A stretch of 64,000 nt of DNA, taken from NCBI RefSeq assembly GCF_038500265.1, contig NZ_CP150637.1, forward strand, positions 67,001 to 131,000, given 5' to 3'. Within the stretch, counting starts at the first letter, position 1. Each line of letters starts with the position of its first letter. A program made the translations under genes and the position numbers. This document shows positions 56,428 to 64,000 of the stretch, piece after piece. The DNA is from Ignatzschineria larvae DSM 13226 (GTDB lineage: Bacteria > Pseudomonadota > Gammaproteobacteria > Cardiobacteriales > Wohlfahrtiimonadaceae). Under the pieces are notes generated by a model. That model searched no databases. It was not told the origin of the DNA and worked only from the letters and a program-made list of their open reading frames with translations.

Positions 56428-57582
56428 TTAAAGTTTCTGATCATTAATTGATTTCTGAGCCTTAAGTATTTTGTTCAAGGTCGCCTCAAAACGATCTAGT
56501 ACGACAGGCTCAGAAAACTTTTTAACGCTGTCAATAATGGTCTCTTGTGCGGGGAGTTTACGCTGCCCGTCTATAATCTGCTGTAACAATGTTTGAAGAT
56601 ACGGCATATCATCTACCTCAAATAACCAACCATTGAGATCATTACTGATAATTTCCCCAGGACCCACAGGACAATTGCTAGAAATTGCCGGAATCCCCCG
56701 CATCATCGCCTCTACTAAGACTAAGCCAAAGCCTTCGGAGGTGGAGTTTAAAAGTAGCGTCCCCATCTTATCAATGTCTTTCCAAGGGTCTTGCTGCCAA
56801 CCATGAAAGGTCAGATGCTGCGCTATTTTGAGCTGCTCTGCATACTGGCTGATCTCTCGATCGCGCTCATCATCACCCGATGAACCCACAATATCTAGAT
56901 GCCAAGCGCCTTTTAATCGACTCATTACCTTTAGTAATAATTTCAATCTCTTGCCAGGATCCGCTATCCGCCCCACAAAGATAAAGCGAGTTGGATCTCG
57001 AGGAATTAGGGACGCTACCGGCACGGGATTATATATTAATTCAATATTTTTCAGGTGGAGTATGTCGCGCAGCTCTACCGCTAAGCCTTGGCTGATCGCT
57101 AATGTCCCATCAAACAGGTCACTATGTTGAGCTAATGCTTGTTGAACCTCCTTTTTGAGCACTGAGAGCGAGCCATGGGGCCATGCAATGATTGGCACTG
57201 ACGGCGCACGCTTTTTATAATGTCGCAATGCCGGGAGAATTCTGAGTAGATCTTTGGATAGATTCACCACAATTAATAGATCAAGTGACGCCTGATCGAG
57301 CGCCTGCTGTAAAAAAGCGCGGCTATGGCTGATAAATCGGTATTTCCAGATTTGATGATATAAAAATTTAGGCAGTTTATCCGCCCAAGATCGATTGATA
57401 AAATCGGGCATCACTTGAATATCATCGAACTCACCAATAAAACTCTGCTGCTCCGGCGCCCGTAACATCAAGATGGTACTCTCTATTCCTCTAGCCTCTA
57501 ATCCCTTGACGATGCTGATCAGTACATTCTCTAATCCACCTTTTCCAGCATGCTCGTCAGTTAATAGAAATCCCACTTTCAT
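56428..57582 (-). CDS. GT4 glycosyltransferase, WaaB-like (2)
   Basis: A 384-residue GT-B enzyme beginning MKVGFLLTDEHAGKGGLENVL. The donor half has FIFVGRIADPGKRLKLL, FHGWQQDPW, LLNSTSEGFGLVLVEAMMRGIP and SSNCPVGPGEII. It is the last gene of a minus-strand group of three GT4 genes and its end overlaps the convergent acyltransferase gene by 20 bp. Its start (57582) shares one base with the stop of the upstream gene, indicating coupling. Sugar specificity is not readable. Confidence 0.86.
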   Translation of the reverse strand: MKVGFLLTDEHAGKGGLENVLISIVKGLEARGIESTILMLRAPEQQSFIGEFDDIQVMPDFINRSWADKLPKFLYHQIWKYRFISHSRAFLQQALDQASLDLLIVVNLSKDLLRILPALRHYKKRAPSVPIIAWPHGSLSVLKKEVQQALAQHSDLFDGTLAISQGLAVELRDILHLKNIELIYNPVPVASLIPRDPTRFIFVGRIADPGKRLKLLLKVMSRLKGAWHLDIVGSSGDDERDREISQYAEQLKIAQHLTFHGWQQDPWKDIDKMGTLLLNSTSEGFGLVLVEAMMRGIPAISSNCPVGPGEIISNDLNGWLFEVDDMPYLQTLLQQIIDGQRKLPAQETIIDSVKKFSEPVVLDRFEATLNKILKAQKSINDQKL

Positions 57583-58730
57583 TACTTCTCCTCCTTGATG
57601 ATCATCTGGATATGATGAATAAACATTGATGCACTATTTTTTATCAGAAACTTCTCTGCAGTTGCCCGCACGGTAAGCGGATCAGGTAATATTCTCTCAC
57701 CCCCGATCACCTCTGCAATCATTGTTGCCCCTACTTGCTCTTGATCCACAGGATAGAGCCAGCCATTGACCCCAGATTGAATAATTTCACGGGGCCCCAC
57801 AGGGCAATCGGCGGCAATACAGGGAATCCCCCGAATCATCGCCTCCGCTAATACTAAACCAAATCCTTCACTTTTAGAGTTCAGGAGTAGTAAACCCGCC
57901 TCTTGTACTAAATCCCAAGGGTTCTCTTGCCAACCATGAAAATGGATTTTATCCGCATGCGACATCCTTTGAAGCCAATGGGAAAAAGCATGATCCTTAT
58001 CTATATCTCCGGTAGAGCCGATAATATCAAGTGTCCAATCGCCTGGGATATTTTGTACCATATTAACCAGATTGGTCACTCGCTTATTGCCATCTATACG
58101 ACCGATATAGAGGAGCCTTTTGTGATTTCGTCTTACCAGCGGTGCATCTGCTATCGGGTTATACGTCAAGGGAGCCGATAGATTAAAAAAGTGCGCCAGC
58201 TCTTGCTGAATCCCTTTACCAATCGCTAAATGCCCATCAAAAATCGGTAGCGCCCGTTGAATATAAGCGATATCCGCCGGTGGTAAATGGGCTAAGGAGC
58301 CATGCAACCAAGAGATCATCTTCAGGTTATGGCGTCTCTTTGTGCGGATGATGAGGTCATTATATTTAATAAAGTTGGTCGGGAGATTCACCATTACCAA
58401 GACATCTAAATCCAGGGGGATAATTGCATGGTTAAAGGCCTTTTGGAGCATAGAACGAAATTGCCGCTTTACTATAAAGCGTGATATACCCTTAGGAAGC
58501 AGCCGAGTGCGACATGGCACTAACGGAGGTATCTCAACCTTAACCTGATTCGGAAAGTGCTCTAAAAATGTCGCATCAACCGGCGTATCTGTAAAAATAA
58601 GCGTTGTTTCAATACCTTGAGATTGTAATTCTGCGGTCAGTAAGCGCAATACCTTCTCCACGCCACCTCTACCGCCATATTGATTCACTAAGAAGAATCC
58701 TATTTTCAGGGGGCTATGGGGCAGTGACAT
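57582..58730 (-). CDS. GT4 glycosyltransferase, WaaB-like (3)
   Basis: A 382-residue GT-B enzyme: IGFFLVNQYGGRGGVEKVL at the start, then LLYIGRIDGNKRV, FHGWQENPW, LLNSKSEGFGLVLAEAMIRGIP and ADCPVGPREII. The middle gene of the three, overlapping the gene upstream by 17 bp. The positively charged KRxxN residues that bind UDP-sugar phosphates are conserved in form. Likely adds one hexose to the core or outer chain. Confidence 0.86.
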   Translation of the reverse strand: MSLPHSPLKIGFFLVNQYGGRGGVEKVLRLLTAELQSQGIETTLIFTDTPVDATFLEHFPNQVKVEIPPLVPCRTRLLPKGISRFIVKRQFRSMLQKAFNHAIIPLDLDVLVMVNLPTNFIKYNDLIIRTKRRHNLKMISWLHGSLAHLPPADIAYIQRALPIFDGHLAIGKGIQQELAHFFNLSAPLTYNPIADAPLVRRNHKRLLYIGRIDGNKRVTNLVNMVQNIPGDWTLDIIGSTGDIDKDHAFSHWLQRMSHADKIHFHGWQENPWDLVQEAGLLLLNSKSEGFGLVLAEAMIRGIPCIAADCPVGPREIIQSGVNGWLYPVDQEQVGATMIAEVIGGERILPDPLTVRATAEKFLIKNSASMFIHHIQMIIKEEK

Positions 58731-59853
58731 TGATCAGCTCCTCCAAGGTTAACTGAAAATGATTCATCACGGCCTCTTCTGAAAACTGTTTAACCGATTC
58801 GATCACTTGATGGGATGATGGCAATGGGCGTTGATGATCAATAATGTCTTGCAAAATCTCCCGGCATTGATCCTCTTGATCCACAGGGTAGAGCCAGCCA
58901 TTGATCCCTTCTTGAATAATTTCATTAGGTCCCGTAGGACAATCACTTGAGATACAAGGAATACCTCGACTCATCGCCTCGGCAAGCACTAAGGGGAAGC
59001 CTTCTGAAGTGGAATTCAGCAGTAAAACGCCCGCCTCCTGAATCTGTGACCACGGTGATTGAACCCAGCCATGGTAGGTGACTCTCGCTTCTAATTGGAG
59101 CTGCTGAATGGTGAGGAGAAATTGTTGTTCTTCAGCTTCATTCCCAGCACTACCATAAATATCCAAAGACCATTCCCCCTGTAATTGGTGCAGTAGGTGT
59201 AACAAGGATACTACCCGTTTACCGGGGGAGGATACCCGCCCAATATAGAGAAATTTAGTGGGGTTTCTTGCCGGGATGTGCGCGGGAAATGGTATGGGAT
59301 TATAAGTTAACGTGATATCACTTTGAGGAATAGAGAAGTACTGTTGTAGCTCTTGCTGAATCCCTTGGCTAATCGCAAAGTAATGGGTAAAAGGGAGCCC
59401 CTTTTTTTGTAATTTTTCAATAATCCTCGGCTCTATGGCCGTTAGGCTTCCATGAGGCCATCCCACGATCGGTAAGTGAGGTCTCTCTTGTTGAAGTTTG
59501 CGTATTGCCGGAATGGATCTCAATAGGTAATAAGAGATATTTAAGACGATTAAGATGTCAAAATCCGCTGATAATAGTTGCAAGACTTTTTTGTTAAAAC
59601 GTCTTTTGGTGAGTTGAAAGCGCAAAAACTTAGGGTAAAAAGGCGGGAATGGCTCTGCCATCATCGGCGGCAATAGGTGGCAATCCTCAAATTGATCTAA
59701 GTAGCGGGGCTCTTCCGGCGCTTGTAAGAAGAAGAGTTTTGAATCTACCCCACGTTGAGCTAATCCTTGAACAATAGAGCGTAAGACATTTTCTAATCCA
59801 CCAATGCCGGAATGTTGATCTGTAATGAGAAAGCCAACTGTAAATTTACTCAT
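58714..59853 (-). CDS. GT4 glycosyltransferase, WaaB-like (4)
   Basis: A 379-residue GT-B enzyme: VGFLITDQHSGIGGLENVLR, FLYIGRVSSPGKRVVSLL, YHGWVQSPW, LLNSTSEGFPLVLAEAMSRGIP and SDCPTGPNEII. It is the first gene of the minus-strand three-gene group. An ATCCTTTTG sequence near the start leaves the ribosome site weak (AAAAGGAT on the minus strand, 10 bases before the ATG). It is closest in its first residues to paralog 2. Confidence 0.86.
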   Translation of the reverse strand: MSKFTVGFLITDQHSGIGGLENVLRSIVQGLAQRGVDSKLFFLQAPEEPRYLDQFEDCHLLPPMMAEPFPPFYPKFLRFQLTKRRFNKKVLQLLSADFDILIVLNISYYLLRSIPAIRKLQQERPHLPIVGWPHGSLTAIEPRIIEKLQKKGLPFTHYFAISQGIQQELQQYFSIPQSDITLTYNPIPFPAHIPARNPTKFLYIGRVSSPGKRVVSLLHLLHQLQGEWSLDIYGSAGNEAEEQQFLLTIQQLQLEARVTYHGWVQSPWSQIQEAGVLLLNSTSEGFPLVLAEAMSRGIPCISSDCPTGPNEIIQEGINGWLYPVDQEDQCREILQDIIDHQRPLPSSHQVIESVKQFSEEAVMNHFQLTLEELINVTAP

Positions 59854-60121
59854 GAGTAATCCTTTTGCTTAAATACCGTGCCTACTGCTTAATCTTTTGA
59901 ATGTTGTTATTTATGCTTTGATATTAGCGGCATTATAGCAAGCAGATTGTAATGAATTTTATAGCCTAAGGAGATTGTGAGGGATGAGGAGGGCAATTTC
60001 GGTAGAGATCAAAAATAGCAAATAGTAATAAGTAATCATCAATATATGTAAATGTGTATATATAAATATGTTAATATTCTCCCAGCATTTAATTGAAAAT
60101 TGAGTATCCTTGGGATGTTAC

Positions 60122-61249
60122 ATGAATTTAGATAGACGCTTAAAAATCGGCATTTTACTTCGCAATCGGCACGATGGTCCCGGCGGCCTTGAAAAGGTGC
60201 TTGAGATTGTGGCTCGTGCAATGCCCAAGAAGAATGTAGAGCTCTTTTTCTATAGTCTCTATCCCATTAAGTATGATGCTTTTACTAAGGGCTTTCAAAA
60301 CCTCCGTTATCTGCCTTATCCTTCGGTGATTGAGCGCTTCGCTAATAGGTTACCGCCTGTTTTAGCAAGAGTGTTGCGGAAAGCCTATGTTAAATTTCAG
60401 GGATATCAACTCTTTGAAATGATGCAAGCCGATCAGATCGATGTGCTTATCACAATGGATCTATCGAAACAATTTTTGGGGCATTATCGCTTTTTAAAGC
60501 GGTTTAAAGCGGAAAGTAATATCCCGATCTTCTCTTGGATCCATCTCTCACTCACCGGCAGTAGTCGCGCAACAGCGAAAGCGGTTGCAGAGAAAATTGA
60601 TCTATTCGATGGTCATTTAGCTATTAGTCGTGGAATCGCAGATGAGTTAGAACAACAATATGGCGCGAAGAATGTCTCCGTTATCTATAATCCTGTGGAT
60701 GCCGCACCTTTAGTTCCGCGTCAAAATAATCGCTTTATCTATATTGGCCGTATCAGTGAGATTAAGCGTGTCGATTCGCTGTTAGAAAACTTGGTTGATC
60801 TACAGGGAGCGTGGTATCTCGATATCTTTGGTTCTACTGGGAATGAGGTAGGAGATAAACAATTTAGAGATCACATTGCCGCTCTTAAATTAGATGATAA
60901 AGTCACCTTTCATGGCTGGCAGAAAAATGCGTGGGATCAGGTTCAAAGTGCTGGCGTAACGCTCTTAAACTCTACTAGAGAGGGGTTGCCACTTATTATT
61001 ATCGAATCAATGATGCGTGGGATTCCCGTTCTTGCAACGGATTGCCCAACGGGACCTGCGGACCTTATTACCGTAGGGCAGAATGGCTGGCTCTATCCGA
61101 TGAATGAAGAGTTTAGAAGCCGAGAGTATCTCCAAAAGATTCTCGACGGCGAGTTAGAACTTCCAAGCCCTGAATCGATTCAAGTGAGCGTTCAGGGCTA
61201 TGAGACGGAGCGTTATCTTGATAATTTTATTAAAACAATTCAACAATAG
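60122..61249 (+). CDS. GT4 glycosyltransferase, WaaB-like (5)
   Basis: A 375-residue GT-B enzyme beginning MNLDRRLKIGILLRNRHDG. Donor-half motifs are FIYIGRISEIKRVDSLL, FHGWQKNAW, LLNSTREGLPLIIIESMMRGIP and TDCPTGPADLI. It resembles the gene at 51322 more than the three in between, with the same RNRHDGxGGLEK start and the same SKQFLG and QADxIDxLI segments, so the two probably arose by duplication. I prefer the ATG at 60122 to the upstream one at 60110. Confidence 0.86.
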   Translation: MNLDRRLKIGILLRNRHDGPGGLEKVLEIVARAMPKKNVELFFYSLYPIKYDAFTKGFQNLRYLPYPSVIERFANRLPPVLARVLRKAYVKFQGYQLFEMMQADQIDVLITMDLSKQFLGHYRFLKRFKAESNIPIFSWIHLSLTGSSRATAKAVAEKIDLFDGHLAISRGIADELEQQYGAKNVSVIYNPVDAAPLVPRQNNRFIYIGRISEIKRVDSLLENLVDLQGAWYLDIFGSTGNEVGDKQFRDHIAALKLDDKVTFHGWQKNAWDQVQSAGVTLLNSTREGLPLIIIESMMRGIPVLATDCPTGPADLITVGQNGWLYPMNEEFRSREYLQKILDGELELPSPESIQVSVQGYETERYLDNFIKTIQQ

Positions 61250-61286
61250 GTTGTTGTACTTACATCATCTTGTATTGCAGATCTTC

Positions 61287-62291
61287 TTATGAGTACCTTC
61301 TTAAAATTTCTGCATAGAAACTATCGTTTTTAGGATTTTTAACATAGGTGAGCTTGTGGGCAAAGCAGGCTTCAGTCATGATTTTGAACTCTTCTTCATT
61401 GAAGGGAGCGTGCATTTTTCTATGAAGTAGATGCGGTAGTGTATCATCTATGATCTCCCCCCTTTTTGCATATAAGTCGTTCACCATTAACTCTTCAAAT
61501 AAAATTTGGAAAAAGTGATAGTGATAGATAGATCTTTGTGTTTGCCAATAGTTGAGTAATAGATCTAACCATAAATGAACAATCTCATTATTTTTCTTCG
61601 CAACCATAAAACTACTGAGAATATTCACAAGGTGATAACTTTCCCAACAAAAATAGCTAGGGCTAAACTGATACCAACCTTCTTTATCAGTAGTATTAGG
61701 ATCTCGTTGAAAAACAAAGAAGTCTTTATTTAAAATATCGGCAGGTATCGGCGAGGTAAGAATAATTGTGGCATCGATCCATACGCCACCATAAGCATCC
61801 AATAAAGCAAGACGTAATAGATCAGAGAAGAAAACATGTCTAAAGTTATTTTTACCCTTTTTCTCCCAAACAAAATCAGGGAACTCTAAATAGTCAGAGA
61901 TATTCTGATCATCTAGACGAATAACAAGATATTCTCCTTTGTATTTGTCTACAGAATTAAAACTTGCCTTAGCGATAGGTGGCAGTGTTTTATCATTTAA
62001 TCCTTGCCCCCAATATTGCCAGATGATTTTTTCTGTCCCTAAATCTTTTTTAGCTTTAACATTAAAATAATTTAAATTTCCTAGAAAGTATTGGTTGATC
62101 ATATAGCGCCAATTTTTAGCGGTTCTTAATGCTAAGTTTTGATTCGCTTCCAAGCTCATAGCCTCTCGTTTTTCTTTAGGAAAGAGCATTTTGTAAATAG
62201 CTCTTTTAAATTTGTTTTCTTTAAAAGGCTTGGGCGAGTTTTCACTGTCAGAGAATAGATCTGGAGAAATAGAGGATATCTTTTGGTGCAT
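61287..62291 (-). CDS. Capsular polysaccharide synthesis-type glycosyltransferase
   Basis: A 334-residue protein of the Caps_synth/GT32-like group. Key stretches are KIIWQYWGQGL, FRHVFFSDLLRLALLDAYGG (in part) and the metal-binding GGVWIDATI, followed by QFSPSYFCWES. It would transfer a sugar in capsule or LPS building in the cytoplasm. The ATG at 62291 lies just after the stop of the next gene on the strand; an open frame to 62351 would overlap that gene by 56 bp and is less likely. Confidence 0.8.
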   Translation of the reverse strand: MHQKISSISPDLFSDSENSPKPFKENKFKRAIYKMLFPKEKREAMSLEANQNLALRTAKNWRYMINQYFLGNLNYFNVKAKKDLGTEKIIWQYWGQGLNDKTLPPIAKASFNSVDKYKGEYLVIRLDDQNISDYLEFPDFVWEKKGKNNFRHVFFSDLLRLALLDAYGGVWIDATIILTSPIPADILNKDFFVFQRDPNTTDKEGWYQFSPSYFCWESYHLVNILSSFMVAKKNNEIVHLWLDLLLNYWQTQRSIYHYHFFQILFEELMVNDLYAKRGEIIDDTLPHLLHRKMHAPFNEEEFKIMTEACFAHKLTYVKNPKNDSFYAEILRRYS

Positions 62292-62295
62292 AGTA

Positions 62296-63138
62296 TTAAA
62301 TCTTAAAGAGTGATTTGAATTTATAAAAGATGTTTCTGTAAGTTGATCCATTATTAAATTGTTTGAAGCCGGAGAACCAACTTTTTTTCAAGTAATGGAT
62401 TTTGAATAAATTAGGGTATTCACAAACCATCATTAACATTGTTCCTTGATCATCATCTGTAATATTCCGTTTTAAATAATAGTTTTGAATTACAACAATT
62501 TTAGGATAGATAGCGCGCCATAATTCTTTTGATCCAACTAGCATTCCACCTGCAATGTATACTTCATTGTTCAATGCATTATGTAACATTGTTGTTTTAT
62601 CTTCTAAGATAAAAGGATTTTTTAGCGTAAATAGATGTATGTAATTAGGATCAAAATTATGTCGCCAATCTTTTATCCCATTTACGGTTGAGGTTTTACG
62701 ACAAAATCCAAAGTCAATCCAAGCAAAAAGATCGGTGTTTTGATGATTATTACAAATATCGGTAGCATATTTGATGAAATAAAATTTAAGATTAGTCACA
62801 ACGACATATTCTGCTACATTATATTCAGGATTATTGCGAAGATCTTCAGGAATTAGCGATCTATATGTATCACTATCTAAAATAGCTTGTACCTTCTCTA
62901 TAAGATTCTTATATTGTTTTTTGAAGTCAATTTCAATGATATGGGTAGGAAGATTTTTTCTATATTTTTTAATTATTGGAATAAATTCTTTTGAGCTGAA
63001 AATAACCATTTCATTTTTTAGTACAGCTAAATTTTTAAAATAAGTTAAGTAATCTTTCGTTGTTCTTGTGAAATTATATTGCCAATTATCTCGGCCAATA
63101 TCGAAGAAAGCAGTGACTATAGTAATTGATGTATGCAT
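62296..63138 (-). CDS. HtrL/YibB (WlaTC) family glycosyltransferase
   Basis: A 280-residue protein of the HtrL/YibB family, whose E. coli member lies in the waa locus. Recognisable parts are ITIVTAFFDIGRDNW, TRTTKDYLTYFKNLA, the DXD-like WIDFGFCRK and YIAGGMLVGSKELWRAIY. The function is inferred to be sugar transfer. It is co-directional with the next gene and both have lower GC and many AAA and AAT codons compared with the GT4 genes, which may indicate separate origin. Confidence 0.8.
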   Translation of the reverse strand: MHTSITIVTAFFDIGRDNWQYNFTRTTKDYLTYFKNLAVLKNEMVIFSSKEFIPIIKKYRKNLPTHIIEIDFKKQYKNLIEKVQAILDSDTYRSLIPEDLRNNPEYNVAEYVVVTNLKFYFIKYATDICNNHQNTDLFAWIDFGFCRKTSTVNGIKDWRHNFDPNYIHLFTLKNPFILEDKTTMLHNALNNEVYIAGGMLVGSKELWRAIYPKIVVIQNYYLKRNITDDDQGTMLMMVCEYPNLFKIHYLKKSWFSGFKQFNNGSTYRNIFYKFKSLFKI

Positions 63139-63214
63139 TGACTTTTGCCTCTAGATAATGGTATGTCGGAAAATTAAATTTTAATATCATTGGTTAACAT
63201 GATACATTCACAAG

Positions 63215-64000
63215 CTATTTCCCATCTAAATTGATTAAATCATTTTTTTCTGACCCATCTAGTTTTTTCGACAAACCATAATCATCGGGATCATTTTGGC
63301 AATTGAAGAGGGAATATTGATCATCTAGTAATGGATTTTGAATCCCCATCCAATTAGCAAGGCCATTGGTGAAGTTGATGCCGGATTTAAAGCTTTCACA
63401 CTCTGTACGTTTGTCAATATCTGAAGCGGTCATAAAGAGCGGAATCTCATATTGATTATAGCCACCGCGATTACCTAGGAGATATTGCCCATCGCTTTCA
63501 TAGAGCGTTTGTCCATGGTCGGAGAAGTAGAGCAGGGAATAGCTGGATGCTTCTTTTTGACTAATCTGGTTCATAAAATCGTTGATTTCTCTTAAGAGCG
63601 TATCTGTTTTATGGAGAGAGGTAATATAACAGTTAATATAATCATAACGAGAATCCTTCACTTCGTGAATTAAGGCATAATCCTCGATACGCTGACAAGC
63701 ATTAGCATGAGATCCGTAGAGGTGAACGACAATCAATTTCTTCTCATGTGGGGCGTTTTCTACAATCTCTTCGAGATATTTTAAGAGCTCAAAATCACTG
63801 GTATTTGCTGTACCATAATCTCCAAATTTTAAAAACTTCTTCTCATCGCTACTGGTGGCAAGGGCTGAGATCGGCGTATCGAATGTCCCAAAGTAACCTT
63901 GATTCGAGAGCCAATAGGTTTTAATGCCGGCAGATTGAGCAAGCCCTACGATCGTCTTGGTGTAATCCGCATCCCAAGTGGTTTTATCCGAGAGCGTTAA
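63215..64000 (-). CDS. Sulfatase-fold phosphoethanolamine transferase-like protein, C-terminal part (partial)
   Basis: The frame is open from the window edge to the stop at 63215, about 261 residues, so the N-terminal membrane part is outside. Visible parts are KTYWLSNQGYFGTFDTPIS, HLYGSHANACQRI and the metal-binding LLYFSDHGQTLYES, the order seen in EptA/CptA-type enzymes that move phosphoethanolamine from phosphatidylethanolamine to LPS at the periplasmic face. Ending residues are acidic and variable. The exact acceptor (lipid A, heptose or another sugar) cannot be told. Confidence 0.78.
   Translation of the reverse strand, partial: LTLSDKTTWDADYTKTIVGLAQSAGIKTYWLSNQGYFGTFDTPISALATSSDEKKFLKFGDYGTANTSDFELLKYLEEIVENAPHEKKLIVVHLYGSHANACQRIEDYALIHEVKDSRYDYINCYITSLHKTDTLLREINDFMNQISQKEASSYSLLYFSDHGQTLYESDGQYLLGNRGGYNQYEIPLFMTASDIDKRTECESFKSGINFTNGLANWMGIQNPLLDDQYSLFNCQNDPDDYGLSKKLDGSEKNDLINLDGK

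Larger units (their letters stand above)
53496..56447 (+). pseudogene. Acyltransferase-3/SGNH protein (OafA-like), interrupted by IS30
   Basis: The N-terminal part (53496-53744: [45 protein letters not shown]) and the remainder (54831-56447) are separated by the IS30 copy. Removing 1089 bp (element plus one GTC) restores one frame of 620 residues reading FFTVLFVTFIF across the joint. The second part has the DYF..[23 protein letters not shown] region and a C-terminal SGNH domain (GDSHAMHL, DQNHLNPYG). Such proteins O-acetylate surface polysaccharide. As it stands the product is inactive. Confidence 0.93.

Overview
The window looks like chromosome of a low-GC gammaproteobacterium. The complete nuo gene order, thiBPQ under a TPP riboswitch, rpsB-tsf, hemE, clcA, rsmD and LPS glycosyltransferases of the WaaB and HtrL types all fit. 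A Cardiobacteriales relative such as Ignatzschineria or Wohlfahrtiimonas is my guess from base composition and gene content; nothing in the window proves it.

Layout. 1-8108 is the end of a respiratory complex I operon (nuoG 3' end, nuoHIJKLMN), closed by a hairpin terminator. 8272-15396 holds mogA, a three-subunit periplasmic flavoprotein dehydrogenase of the gluconate 2-dehydrogenase type (Tat-exported small subunit, GMC flavoprotein, triheme cytochrome c), a YkuD-like protein and gltS. 15742-22393 has a TonB-dependent receptor divergent from a 5-oxoprolinase operon (pxpB, pxpC, pxpA) followed by an NRAMP-related transporter without the usual metal-binding motif. A tRNA-Val(UAC), clcA, tsf, rpsB, hemE, a Nudix hydrolase, a lone receiver domain and cpdB follow, interrupted by an IS30-family and an IS5-family insertion.

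33600-46440 is the accessory part. A family of GC-rich intergenic repeats (about 175, 231, 296 or 337 bp from unit to unit) forms arrays between almost every gene. Between the arrays lie a Fic protein enclosed by a 286-bp direct repeat, the riboswitch-controlled thiBPQ operon, a broken DUF2335 gene with a small partner, an IS3-family element, a HigBA-like toxin-antitoxin pair, and a two-gene unit of a 69-residue protein and an AbiEii-like nucleotidyltransferase. Repeat copies run into the 3' ends of clcA and thiQ and encode their last residues. This repeat family is the best candidate here for something undescribed.

46445-50874 is core (rsmD, plsC, gmhB, glyS). 51322-64000 is a surface-polysaccharide locus: five WaaB-like GT4 enzymes, a GT2 enzyme, an acyltransferase/SGNH protein cut by a second, almost identical IS30 copy, a capsular-synthesis-type glycosyltransferase, an HtrL/YibB-type glycosyltransferase and the C-terminal part of a phosphoethanolamine-transferase-like sulfatase-fold enzyme. 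Together these would extend and decorate the LPS core or an outer polysaccharide.
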